64,000 nucleotides of DNA from Bin125 sp026705025 (lineage in GTDB: Bacteria > Chloroflexota > Dehalococcoidia > Bin125), in NCBI GenBank assembly GCA_026705025.1, contig JAPPBN010000010.1:10671-74670 (forward strand), given 5' to 3'. The notes beneath the pieces are model-generated. The model had not been told where the DNA came from and ran no database searches. It saw only the letters and a list, made by a program, of their open reading frames with translations. This document shows, piece by piece, positions 16,026 through 24,047 of this stretch. How positions within the stretch are numbered: the stretch's first letter is position 1; every line of letters starts with the position of its first letter. The position numbers and the translations under genes were made by a program.

Positions 16026-16982
16026 CTACGACAGCCGGATTCGCGGGTCGATCACGCCATACAGGATGTCGACCACCAGGTTGGTGAGCACGGTGAAGAC
16101 CGCGATGATCAGCACGACTGACTGGAACACGGGATTGTCGCGGGCAAACAGCGCAGTCAGCACCTTGTTGCCGATCCCCGGGATGTTGAACATGTTCTCG
16201 AGAATCACCTGTGAACCGATGATCGTGGCAATGGTGACGCCCATCACGGTCAGCACCGGCAAGAGCGCGTTGCGCAACGCGTGCCGCGTAATCACGACCG
16301 ACTCGCGCAACCCCTTGGCCCGGGCCGTGCGAACGTAATCCTGGCGCAACACCTCAAGCATCTGCGATCGCAGTAGGCGCATCGTCGTCGCCGTGCCGGC
16401 GAATCCGCCCGCGAACATCGGGATCAGATACCAGGTGATCGCCTTACCCGGATCCTCCCAGAGATGCGGTTGCCCGATCACGTCGATCAGAAACAGATCC
16501 CACTGCAGCACCACCAGCGAGGCGATCGCCGCCGTCCAGAAGACGGGCGCAGCCAGCGCCAGAATCGCCAGACCCCTCAGCGAGTAGTCAAGCGCCTTGT
16601 CCTGGAAAATCGCCGAGATCAGTCCCACCGGAATGGCCACCGTAAACCCGACAATCATGATCAGTACACCGAGCTCGATCGAGTACGGCAGAGAACGCCC
16701 GATCTCGTACCAGACGGTGTTCTGAGTCAGGAATGAATCACCAAGATCCAGCCGGACCGTGTCCCACAGCCAGGTGGCGTACTGCTCGCCGATCGGCTTG
16801 TCGAGACCAAGGTCGGCTTCACGTTGCGCGATCGTGTCTGCGCTCGCGCTGCCCGCGTCAAGTCCCAGCGAGGCCGTGGCAAAGTTGCCCGGCAACACCC
16901 GAATGGCGAAGAACGAGAACGTGCCGACCAGGAAAACGACGAAGACGGCGCCGAGGATTCTGCGGATGATGTAGGCCTGCAT
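16026..16982 (-). CDS. Peptide/nickel-type ABC transporter permease (DppB-like)
   Basis: The 318-residue protein opens MQAYIIRRILGAVF, the standard DppB/OppB start, and has about six spans and the cytoplasmic coupling loop with ARAKGLRESVVITRHALRN. ATG 16982 is preferred over the in-frame ATG at 17006 because an AGGTGAGG site precedes it. It pairs with the DppC-like protein to form the membrane channel for the substrate delivered by the binding protein upstream. Confidence 0.92.
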   Translation of the reverse strand: MQAYIIRRILGAVFVVFLVGTFSFFAIRVLPGNFATASLGLDAGSASADTIAQREADLGLDKPIGEQYATWLWDTVRLDLGDSFLTQNTVWYEIGRSLPYSIELGVLIMIVGFTVAIPVGLISAIFQDKALDYSLRGLAILALAAPVFWTAAIASLVVLQWDLFLIDVIGQPHLWEDPGKAITWYLIPMFAGGFAGTATTMRLLRSQMLEVLRQDYVRTARAKGLRESVVITRHALRNALLPVLTVMGVTIATIIGSQVILENMFNIPGIGNKVLTALFARDNPVFQSVVLIIAVFTVLTNLVVDILYGVIDPRIRLS

Positions 16983-17052
16983 TGCCTCACCTGTCACCCC
17001 GGTCACACAGGGTGGCCGACTCGAAGTCTAACCGGGTGGCACGAAGCGAGCG

Positions 17053-17091
17053 GCCACCCCTGCGAGCGCAAAGCGCGCTCGCAGGGGTGGC
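17053..17091 (-). other. Perfect 17-bp intercistronic hairpin between binding-protein and permease genes
   Basis: Left arm 17053-17069 and right arm 17075-17091 are exact reverse complements with a five-base loop. No T-run follows on the transcribed strand, so it is not a classic terminator. In binding-protein operons, such hairpins protect the upstream mRNA from 3' decay and lower permease expression; that role is inferred here. Confidence 0.8.
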
Positions 17092-17104
17092 GCGTCAACT
17101 CGGA

Positions 17105-19108
17105 TTAGATCGGAGTCGCCTCCGGCGCCTGCCGGTCGGAGGCCGACGGATCGTCAAGGTCGAGGTAGTGCTCCATCGCCTGGAGGCTGACCGCGAGGAA
17201 GTTCCAGCCTTCCTCGTCGGACTTCTTCTCGATCTTGTTGTAGTTGTAGCCAATCCACGGGTAGATGTAGTTGTAGCAAATGCTGCGACCGAACTGCCCG
17301 CGCTCCATCACGTAATCCTGCACATCGCGGATCATCTGGAACGCGGTGTCGTAGTCCAGTTCCTGCTTGGCCGCGATTAGCGTCTCGTCGATGTACGGGT
17401 CCGAGACGTCCCAGTAGTTGGAGCCCGCGCCCGTGGTGAATGCGCCAATCATGTCGGCCCGCGCGTCCGGGATCTCGATGTTCGGGATCCAGCTGAAGAA
17501 CGGGTCGAAGTCCTTGGCGATCCAGGACGGGATGATCTCCAGGTACGGCTTCGTGATGCCGTTGAACTGGTCGGTGTCGAAGGCCTGGTTGAACATCTCG
17601 GCGATGATCCCCGGTGTCGCCGACCAGGCGGCGCGTGAGGCCCACAGCTCCGACGTCACCCAGTCGATCTGACCGAGCTCCGGCCCGCCGGCGGCGTTCC
17701 AGAGCGCGCGAGCTTCTTCGATGTCGGCGTCCTTGTCGATCCGGTATCCGGGGATCGTCTCGAGGTCTTCCTGCGAGATCGTCCAGGCTTCCTGCATCCA
17801 CGAGACCGGACCCGAGACCTTGCCCAGGCCGTTGTGCAGCTGCTGAATCAGCTGACGCCGGTTGATCGCCAGGTCGATGGCGCGTGTCAACCGCAGGTCG
17901 TTCCAAGGCGCCTTGTTCGAGGGCGTGAAGATCGCCACGGTGTTGGCCACGCCCTGGAAGGTCAGGTACGTCTCGTCGATCAGATCGTCGTGGATCGCGA
18001 AGATGGTGTTCGGATCCGGGTCGGTCATCGAGTCGACCTGCTTCTGCTCAAACGCGATCCGATAGGCGTTCGGGTCCTGGAACGTCTGCACCCAGACCCA
18101 GCCGTCGAGATGCGGCTTGTCGGGTAGTCCGTAGAATGCGGGGTTCTGAACCGCCGAGATGCCCTCGCCCGGGTCCCAGCGGGTCAGGATGTTTGGCCCG
18201 GTGCCGATCACCTTGGAGGCGTCAACCTCGGTGTACTGATCCTCCGTGCCGCCGACCAGTTCCGGCTGGTTAATCAGGTTGAACTCGTTGGCGAAGCCCT
18301 GGACGAACGTCGCGTCCGGCTCAACCAGGTTGAGTGTGACGCTGTTGCCGGCCTGGTCGATCGTGGCGACGCCGCCCCAGTAGGCCGAGCGTCCGAAGTT
18401 GCCGGCCTCTTCGCCGCTCTCCAACAGCTTGTTGCGTTGGCGATCGATGTTCCAAACGATGTCCTGGGTGGTCAGCGCGCGACCAGGCGCGGCAGCCGGG
18501 TTGTTGGCCCCCGGACCCTCGCTATGCCAGTTCACACCTTCCCGAAGGTGCAAAACGACGGTTGTCGGGTCCGGCGTCTCCCACGTCTCGGCCAGATCGC
18601 CGACCAGTTCACCCGTGTCGGGGTTGGAGAAGCGAAGCAGTTTCGACTGCACCCGAGCCAGAACCTGGAGCACCGGCGACGCAACCGTCCGCTGCGCGTC
18701 ATACGTCTCATAGACGTTGGCCGACTGCTCGATCAGATATCCGCCGTACTTCTTGGTCGAGGCGACCGCTGCCTGCTGTTGCGCCGCCTGCTGCTCGGCC
18801 TGTTCGTCTGCCGTCTGCTCCTGGGCCTCCTGTTGGGCGGCCTGTTGCGCAGCCTGCTGCTGATCCTGTTGCTGCATGGCCTGCTGCTGCTGTTGCTGCT
18901 GCATCGCCTGCTGCTGGGCTTGCTGTTGCGCCTGCTGCTGTTGCTGCTGAACCTGCGCCGCGGCCTGCTGACCGTCGTCGTCATCGTCGCCGCAACCGAC
19001 CAGCGCCAGCCCGGCCGCGCCAACGCCGGCGCGAGCCGAGGCGCGCAGAATGCCACGCCGACTCATCCGTTTCCGGCCCATGCGCTGCCAGTAGGAACGC
19101 TCGCTCAT
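17105..19108 (-). CDS. ABC transporter substrate-binding lipoprotein (family 5) with Gln-rich tether
   Basis: The 667-residue protein has a Tat-like twin-arginine signal (MSRRGILRASARAGVGAAG) and a lipobox ending in C39. Residues 41-45 are five aspartates and about 47-114 are almost only Gln and Ala. The SBP_bac_5 domain follows from about residue 120 (KKYGGYLIEQ) to the end. It binds peptides, nickel chelates or other solutes and hands them to the permeases downstream. ATG 19108 follows a textbook AGGAGGAAAACG site. The long tether would let the lipid-anchored receptor reach through a surface layer. Confidence 0.92.
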   Translation of the reverse strand: MSERSYWQRMGRKRMSRRGILRASARAGVGAAGLALVGCGDDDDDGQQAAAQVQQQQQQAQQQAQQQAMQQQQQQQAMQQQDQQQAAQQAAQQEAQEQTADEQAEQQAAQQQAAVASTKKYGGYLIEQSANVYETYDAQRTVASPVLQVLARVQSKLLRFSNPDTGELVGDLAETWETPDPTTVVLHLREGVNWHSEGPGANNPAAAPGRALTTQDIVWNIDRQRNKLLESGEEAGNFGRSAYWGGVATIDQAGNSVTLNLVEPDATFVQGFANEFNLINQPELVGGTEDQYTEVDASKVIGTGPNILTRWDPGEGISAVQNPAFYGLPDKPHLDGWVWVQTFQDPNAYRIAFEQKQVDSMTDPDPNTIFAIHDDLIDETYLTFQGVANTVAIFTPSNKAPWNDLRLTRAIDLAINRRQLIQQLHNGLGKVSGPVSWMQEAWTISQEDLETIPGYRIDKDADIEEARALWNAAGGPELGQIDWVTSELWASRAAWSATPGIIAEMFNQAFDTDQFNGITKPYLEIIPSWIAKDFDPFFSWIPNIEIPDARADMIGAFTTGAGSNYWDVSDPYIDETLIAAKQELDYDTAFQMIRDVQDYVMERGQFGRSICYNYIYPWIGYNYNKIEKKSDEEGWNFLAVSLQAMEHYLDLDDPSASDRQAPEATPI

Positions 19109-19226
19109 CGTTTTCCTCCTGTACTCAGCCTCCGCCCCGCCGACGGATTTGCTGGTATCGCGCAACGATACATGAGAAGCGGGCTACTGTAACTCAGTTG
19201 TCACGCGCGACCGAAGGATTGCTTTG

Positions 19227-19544
19227 ATGCCCCGAGCAGTGAGAGAACTGACCCTGCGAGCGGTGCCGATCTGGGTGCTGCGGCAGTACCTGGAACAGCT
19301 CGGCGCCGTGGATTCCAAGCCGCCGCCACCCGGCCCAACCGACCCCGACGCAGTCGTCACCCCGGACGGCGCCATGTCTGGCGACGGCTGGACCGTCCTC
19401 TGGCGGACCGAACAGCGCCCCATGCACCCTCGCCTGCCGACCAAGATGGATGAGCACTACTTCGTCTTCACCGCCGAAACGGAGGAGGCGCTCGAAGCAC
19501 TGATCGACCGCTTCATGCTCAAGGCCCAGCGCGGGGGCGGCTGA
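19227..19544 (+). CDS. Conserved small protein of unknown function (105 aa)
   Basis: The protein begins with a basic helix (VRELTLRAVPIWVLRQYLEQLG), has a Pro-rich loop and then a compact alpha/beta segment with GDGWTVLWRTEQ, HPRLPTKMDEHYFVFTAE and a closing helix. The pattern of a swapped strand with W-x-V-x-W looks like a real small domain rather than chance coding. It is divergent from the transporter operon. I cannot name the family. ATG 19227 is preceded by TTG in frame; ribosome site is weak. Confidence 0.7.
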   Translation: MPRAVRELTLRAVPIWVLRQYLEQLGAVDSKPPPPGPTDPDAVVTPDGAMSGDGWTVLWRTEQRPMHPRLPTKMDEHYFVFTAETEEALEALIDRFMLKAQRGGG

Positions 19545-19680
19545 GCTGTGCACATCGCAACTCCTTCTCGAGGAGGGCGATCGGGTAACGTCAGAACATA
19601 CGACCGAATATCGAGACAAGCCGCCCGCCCCATGCAACAGCACTCCGACATAATCCGACCCGCAGCCAGCCAAGTCCGCA

Positions 19681-19830
19681 CAACCCCGCACAACCCCGCA
19701 CAACCCCGCCCACAATCGAACACAATCGTCCAAATCCGAACACAATCGTCCAGAATCGAACAAATCCGGCCGGTTTCGGCGAACAAAAACGTGCCAAAAC
19801 CGCACAAAACTGGTCCAAAACTGAACAAAA
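19681..19830. repeat. Helically phased CAA/GAAC array (about 10.4 bp period)
   Basis: CAA-type cores occur at 19681, 19691, 19701, 19713, 19723, 19731, 19743, 19751 (CAG variant), 19761, 19784, 19795, 19805, 19816 and 19826. The overall mean step is 10.4 bases if one missing step at about 19772 is counted. That equals one turn of the double helix. Early units are CACAACCCCG, later ones CGAACACAATCGTCC and finally CAAAAC. Such phasing would place every A-tract on one face and bend the DNA, or present an array of sites to a multimeric protein. Confidence 0.75.
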
Positions 19831-19849
19831 CTGTCCACCCTCACACCAC

Positions 19850-19874
19850 GATCTCCAGCAAAACACTGGAGATC
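19850..19874. other. Perfect 9-bp inverted repeat beside the phased array
   Basis: Arms GATCTCCAG and CTGGAGATC flank a seven-base loop CAAAACA. It directly follows the phased array, ~155 bases ahead of the CoA-transferase start. It could be a terminator-like hairpin or an operator; no T-run follows on either strand. Confidence 0.6.
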
Positions 19875-19912
19875 TTCCCAAATTCGCCGCCGCAAAAGAA
19901 TTTCGCCCAACC
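19853..19912. repeat. Dispersed non-coding element, copy A
   Basis: The stretch contains CCAGCAAAACAC, then CCAAA, a CCGCC block, AAAAGAATTTC and GCCCAACC in this order. The same order with close spelling occurs at about 61238-61312. Read on the minus strand both look like GTTGG-C-CG-AAATT-TTTT-GGGCGG-TTTGG then GTGTTTTGCTGG. Function unknown. Confidence 0.5.
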
Positions 19913-20028
19913 CTCGCCCGGATACCCACGAGGTCGATAGCCACGATCGCTCCTATCCCTTCCGCGACAGCCAACCGCCCCCGCCAGACCTATCATGGCG
20001 CTGAACGCAACCGCCCCTGGAGGCCGAC

Positions 20029-21246
20029 ATGCCCGGACCGCTTGACGGTGTACGAGTCTTTGACCTGACCCTCTGGATGGTCGGCCCCTGGGCTTCGACC
20101 CAGCTCGGCGCGCTCGGCGCGGATGTGATCCACATCGAGCAGCCGTCGATCGACCCCCGCACCCTCGGAGCTGGCGTCCCGCCGACCATCAACGGCACTT
20201 CAATCGGCTACATGACCTGGAACCAGAACAAGCGCGGACTGTTCCTCGACCTCAAGTCGCCCGCCGACCGCCAGACCGCCTACGAACTGCTGCAGACCTG
20301 CGACGTGTTTCTGATCAACATGCGCCCCGGCGCAGCCGAGCGCATGGGCGTCGGCTACGAACAGGTCAAAGCCGTCAATCCCGACATCATCTACACCGCG
20401 ATCACCGGCTGGGGCGAAGTCGGGCCCATGCGCGACAAGCCGGGCGCCGACGTCCAGGCCCAGTACTTCACCGGCTTCTGGTCGGTCAGCGGAGCGGAGG
20501 GCGGACGTCCGGAGGTCTACCGGCACATGGCCCAGATCGACGCAACCACAGGCAACGTCGCCGCCCAAGCCGTGCTGATGGGCCTGTTGGCGCGTAAGCG
20601 GACCGGCAAGGGACAGCGCATCCACGTCGGCATGCTGCGTGCCGGAATGGCCCTGCAGAGCGGCCGGATCGCCGAGTACCTCAGCACGGGAGACCTGCAT
20701 CAACCCCAGGGCTCGGCCGCCTTTGCCACCGCGCCTGATCAGGCCTTCCAGTGTCAGTGGGGCGACTGGATTGGCCTCTCGGTGACCAGCGAAGACGAGT
20801 GGAAGCGCTTCGCCGCTGCAATGCGCGAATCGGAGGCCGAGGCCGAAGGGATCGAGGACCTGGCCACCGATCCGCGCTGGGCAACCAACCGCGATCGCGT
20901 CGCCCGGCGCACAGAGCTGGCCGCCATCCTCCAGTCGGGCTTCAGTCAGCGGCCCCGACACTACTGGATGCTGCGCCTCAGCGCGGCTGGCATCCCCTGT
21001 GGATACCCGATCTCGTTCGAGACGCTCCAGCACCATGCCCAGGCCATAGAGAACCAGTACTTGCGCGAGGTCGAGACCTCTGGCTGGGGCAAGGTCTGGA
21101 CCGGCGGCGCGCCCTGGGAATTCTCCCGCACGCCCGCTCGATGGTTCGGCGCATGCCTCCCCGGCGAGCACACCGGCGAGATCCTCGACGAGTTGGCAGC
21201 GCGAAGAGCGACCGCAGACGAACCCACGCCGGTGATCGGCGACTAG
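20029..21246 (+). CDS. CaiB/BaiF family III CoA-transferase (1 of 3)
   Basis: The 405-residue protein has the family opening (GPLDGVRVFDLTLWMVGPWASTQLGALGADVIHIEQ) and N-x-NKRGLFLDLKS, and the catalytic-aspartate region QIDATTGNVAAQAVL near residue 170. It is followed by the family's R-x-GKGQRIHV block. These enzymes move CoA between an acyl-CoA and a free acid without forming an anhydride at an active-site serine. It is one base from the next CoA-transferase gene, so they are cotranscribed and could form a heteromer or act in sequence. Confidence 0.92.
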   Translation: MPGPLDGVRVFDLTLWMVGPWASTQLGALGADVIHIEQPSIDPRTLGAGVPPTINGTSIGYMTWNQNKRGLFLDLKSPADRQTAYELLQTCDVFLINMRPGAAERMGVGYEQVKAVNPDIIYTAITGWGEVGPMRDKPGADVQAQYFTGFWSVSGAEGGRPEVYRHMAQIDATTGNVAAQAVLMGLLARKRTGKGQRIHVGMLRAGMALQSGRIAEYLSTGDLHQPQGSAAFATAPDQAFQCQWGDWIGLSVTSEDEWKRFAAAMRESEAEAEGIEDLATDPRWATNRDRVARRTELAAILQSGFSQRPRHYWMLRLSAAGIPCGYPISFETLQHHAQAIENQYLREVETSGWGKVWTGGAPWEFSRTPARWFGACLPGEHTGEILDELAARRATADEPTPVIGD

Positions 21247-21247
21247 C

Positions 21248-22414
21248 GTGCCGGGACCGCTCCACGGCTATCGCGTCGTTGAAATCGCCGAAGGCGTCGC
21301 CGGGCCGTACACCGCCATGTCGCTGGGCGACGCTGGCGCGGACGTCGTCAAGATCGAGCCGCCCCATGGCGATCGCTCGCGTGGCTGGGCGCCATCCCTC
21401 GACGGCGATTCACCAGTCTTCCGAACTCTCAATCGGAGCAAGCGCGGAATCGTGCTCGACTGGTCGTCCGGACAAGACATCGAAACCGCCCGACGCCTGC
21501 TCGCGCAGGCGGACGTCGCCGTCGTCGACAAGTACGGCTTGCCGCCGGAACTGGGCTGGGAACGCCTCAATGCTCCCGGCCTCGTCTACTGCGCCATCTC
21601 CGGCTTCGGCCCGCAAGGACCCTGGGCCGACCGGCCCGCCTCGGAAATCGGCACCCAGATGGCAAGCGAGGCCACATCGTCGCTCGGCAACCTGGGCGAA
21701 CCGCCGGTTCGTCACGGCAGCGACATCGGATCCGTGTTCGCGGCGAACAACGCCATCCAGGCGATCTGCGCTGCGCTCTACGCCCGAGACGACAGCGATC
21801 CGTCGAACCCCACCGGTGGACAACGGGTCGAGGTCTCGCTCTTCGGCAGCCTAATCGCGATGCGCTCAACCCTCTGGGTGGCGCTCTCCAATCCCGACGA
21901 ATGGTGGGGTTTCCATCTTGACAGCTACGTCAAGCCGCCCGATCACGGCTACCAGTGCCGCGACCTGCCAATCTACTTTTCCCTGGCACGGATCCGAGGC
22001 GAGGCATTCGATTCCCTGATCGACGAACTGGGCATGGACTGGGCCCGCGAGCATCCCGACTACGAAAGGCTGCGCACCGACGGAGCCGGCGGAGCCGGTC
22101 GCTACTCGGCCGAACTCAAGCCGCTCTGGGAACGAGGCTTCGCCAACTTCGACGCCGACCAGGTCATGGAAATCGTCGAACGCCACGGAGGCTGGGCCTT
22201 CCCCATGCACGACTACGAGCGCCTGAGCAAGGATCCGCAAGTCGAGGCAGTCGGAGCCATCATCAACCTGGAACAGTCAGACGGCTCACTCATGCGCCAG
22301 GTCGCCCCACCCTGGGACTTCGAAGGAACCCCCGTCCCTACCCCAACCCGCCCGGCCCCAGCGCTCGGACAACATCAGAACGAGGTCCTGGCCGAGCTAG
22401 TCGCCCGTTCCTGA
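21248..22414 (+). CDS. CaiB/BaiF family III CoA-transferase (2 of 3)
   Basis: The 388-residue protein begins at GTG 21248, one base after the previous stop. It has the EIAEGVAGPYTAMSLGDAGADVVKIEPP opening, the NRSKRGIVLDW segment and the catalytic aspartate in HGSDIGSVFAANNAIQAI (near 160). Sequence similarity to its neighbour is typical of paralogues, not a recent duplicate. It ends base-to-base with the convergent DUF35 gene. Confidence 0.92.
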   Translation: MPGPLHGYRVVEIAEGVAGPYTAMSLGDAGADVVKIEPPHGDRSRGWAPSLDGDSPVFRTLNRSKRGIVLDWSSGQDIETARRLLAQADVAVVDKYGLPPELGWERLNAPGLVYCAISGFGPQGPWADRPASEIGTQMASEATSSLGNLGEPPVRHGSDIGSVFAANNAIQAICAALYARDDSDPSNPTGGQRVEVSLFGSLIAMRSTLWVALSNPDEWWGFHLDSYVKPPDHGYQCRDLPIYFSLARIRGEAFDSLIDELGMDWAREHPDYERLRTDGAGGAGRYSAELKPLWERGFANFDADQVMEIVERHGGWAFPMHDYERLSKDPQVEAVGAIINLEQSDGSLMRQVAPPWDFEGTPVPTPTRPAPALGQHQNEVLAELVARS

Positions 22415-22855
22415 CTACGTAGTGGCCGGCCGAAAGACCGGCAGCGTGATCTCGTCGTTGACCTTGCGGAAATCGACCTCGACGGCGAGGTCGCAGCTGA
22501 CGTCTTTGTCCTCAATGTCGACCAGGGTCGAGTACATATAGGGACCCTCTTCGAGCTTGATCAGCGCGACGGTGTAGGGGTACTCGTCGGGCGACCAGCC
22601 GGGGAAGTACTTCTGCCACATCCGGATCCACGACCAGACGGTGCCGTGACCCGAGATGGGCCGCCACTCCCAATCGTCCTGCAGGCAACGCGGGCAGGCC
22701 TCGGCCGGCGGGAACCAGGGCAGATCGCAAATGTTGCAGAACTGGATTTGAAGAATGCCCTCGCGGCAGCCGTCCCAGAACGGCTTGGTCAGTTCGAGCA
22801 CCGGCGGCAGCGGCTTGTCGTAACTGAGTTCCGGAGCCTGCGATTCAGTGACCAT
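22415..22855 (-). CDS. DUF35 Zn-ribbon/OB-fold protein, acyl-CoA partner subunit
   Basis: The 146-residue protein has a helix, a zinc ribbon (CNICDLPWFPPAEACPRC) and an OB fold (SGHGTVWSW onward), the standard DUF35 layout. Such proteins bind thiolase-like partners and channel the acyl-CoA, for example ChsH2 with the Ltp2 aldolase. ATG 22855 overlaps the stop of the thiolase-like gene (TAATG), so the two subunits are translationally coupled. Confidence 0.9.
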   Translation of the reverse strand: MVTESQAPELSYDKPLPPVLELTKPFWDGCREGILQIQFCNICDLPWFPPAEACPRCLQDDWEWRPISGHGTVWSWIRMWQKYFPGWSPDEYPYTVALIKLEEGPYMYSTLVDIEDKDVSCDLAVEVDFRKVNDEITLPVFRPATT

Positions 22856-24030
22856 TAGTTGTCTCGCTTCAGTATGTGTCCGGTCGCCAGAGGAGCGGCA
22901 CAGGCATAGAGGCCGTATTGCGCGTCGCCGACCTGACGATCGCCGCACTCCTGCCGGAGTTGTCGCACGGCCTCGACATGCAGGGCCCAGCCCTGCATGT
23001 AAGACTCGCTGGTATGCCCGCCCCCGGTATTGAGCGGCAGCTCGCCGTGCAGGCCGATCCGCTCCGGTATGATCCAGTCGCCGCCTTCACCTGGTTCACA
23101 GAAACCCATGCCCTCGAGCGTGAACAGCATCGTCGGGGTGAAGTTGTCGTAGAGCTGCGCGAATGCCAGATCTTCACGCTGGGCCTCTGAGATTGCGAAG
23201 AGGTCGTCGGCGATCTGAGACATCGGCTCATGCCAGAAGTCGTCGGCGACGTAGATCGGTGTGATGTCCGAGGCCTGGGAGGTCGCGTGGATCAGCACCG
23301 GAGTGTGCTTCAGATCGCGAGCGCGCTCGGCTGATGTGACGATGAGGCAGACGCCGCCATCATTGATCAGGCAGTAGTCGAGGAGGCAAAGAGGCTCGGC
23401 GATGTACCGCGCGCCGTGATAGTCATCCATCGTGATCGGCCGCTGCATGACGGCATTGGGATTGAGCGCTGCGTTGGCGCGGTTGGAGATCGCCAGATGG
23501 CCGAGCGGCTCGGTAGTGGTGCCGTAGCGGTACTGATGACGACGGAACATCATCGACGTGACCGCGCCCGGAGAGGTCATTCCATACGGCGCTTCAAACA
23601 TCGCCTGGGTCGAGATGCCTCGGCTCTCCCCGCCGTACTTCGCTCCGGCCGAACGCCCGTTGTTGCCATAGATGCAGGCCACGACGTCGGCCATGCCGTT
23701 GGCGACGGCCAGCGCCGCGTACTGCAACGCAATCCCGGATTGCCGGCCCTCGCCAGGCAACACGTTGACGAACCGCGGATGGCGCAGGCCGATCATCTCG
23801 CACATGCGGCCGTAGTGCGGCAGTCGCGAGACGATGACGCCGTCGACATCGGTACGCCTCAGCCCGGCGTCTTTGAGCGCCTCGCGGAAGGCGATCAGGC
23901 CCAGTTCGTAGGCCGATCGCTCCGGGTCGAGGTCGCGATAGATGGCGCCAAACTCAGTGGTGCCGACGCCAACGATCGCCGTCTTGTCCTGCAGATTGCG
24001 CAGTGCGCTGCGGTCAGGTTGATCGGTCAT
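22855..24030 (-). CDS. Thiolase-like (SCP2/Ltp2-type) protein without the usual nucleophilic cysteine
   Basis: The 391-residue protein has the SCP2-thiolase fold pattern (IVGVGTTEFG start, DVDGVIV, GGESRGIS, MTSPGAVTSM). Where true thiolases have the acylated cysteine it reads GEGRQSGIALQ near residue 95. The C-terminal GHPxGATG-type loop is replaced by HTSESYMQGW, and a LYDNFTPT segment is present. Tyrosines in these two places are typical of Ltp2 retro-aldolases that cleave a beta-hydroxyacyl-CoA with a DUF35 partner. I infer aldolase rather than thiolase chemistry; a non-catalytic role is the alternative. Confidence 0.85.
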   Translation of the reverse strand: MTDQPDRSALRNLQDKTAIVGVGTTEFGAIYRDLDPERSAYELGLIAFREALKDAGLRRTDVDGVIVSRLPHYGRMCEMIGLRHPRFVNVLPGEGRQSGIALQYAALAVANGMADVVACIYGNNGRSAGAKYGGESRGISTQAMFEAPYGMTSPGAVTSMMFRRHQYRYGTTTEPLGHLAISNRANAALNPNAVMQRPITMDDYHGARYIAEPLCLLDYCLINDGGVCLIVTSAERARDLKHTPVLIHATSQASDITPIYVADDFWHEPMSQIADDLFAISEAQREDLAFAQLYDNFTPTMLFTLEGMGFCEPGEGGDWIIPERIGLHGELPLNTGGGHTSESYMQGWALHVEAVRQLRQECGDRQVGDAQYGLYACAAPLATGHILKRDN

Positions 24031-24047
24031 GCAGCGAGTCTAGGAGG

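Larger units (their letters stand above)
19545..20028. other. Gene-free spacer with phased tract, hairpin and dispersed element
   Basis: This 484-base spacer holds no credible gene. Reading frames across it are low-complexity on both strands. It contains the phased CAA array, a 9-bp hairpin and a segment that recurs near 61.3 kb (each listed separately). The last bases carry the ribosome site GGAGG for the CoA-transferase at 20029. Confidence 0.75.

Noticed and set aside
19548..19940. 130-codon plus frame and its minus counterparts over the phased tract
   Set aside because: Low complexity produced by the repeat; no ribosome site and no globular pattern.
20751..21854. 367-codon frame across the two CoA-transferase genes
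   Set aside because: Arg/Pro/Ser-rich shadow crossing a gene boundary; both CoA-transferases are intact in another frame.
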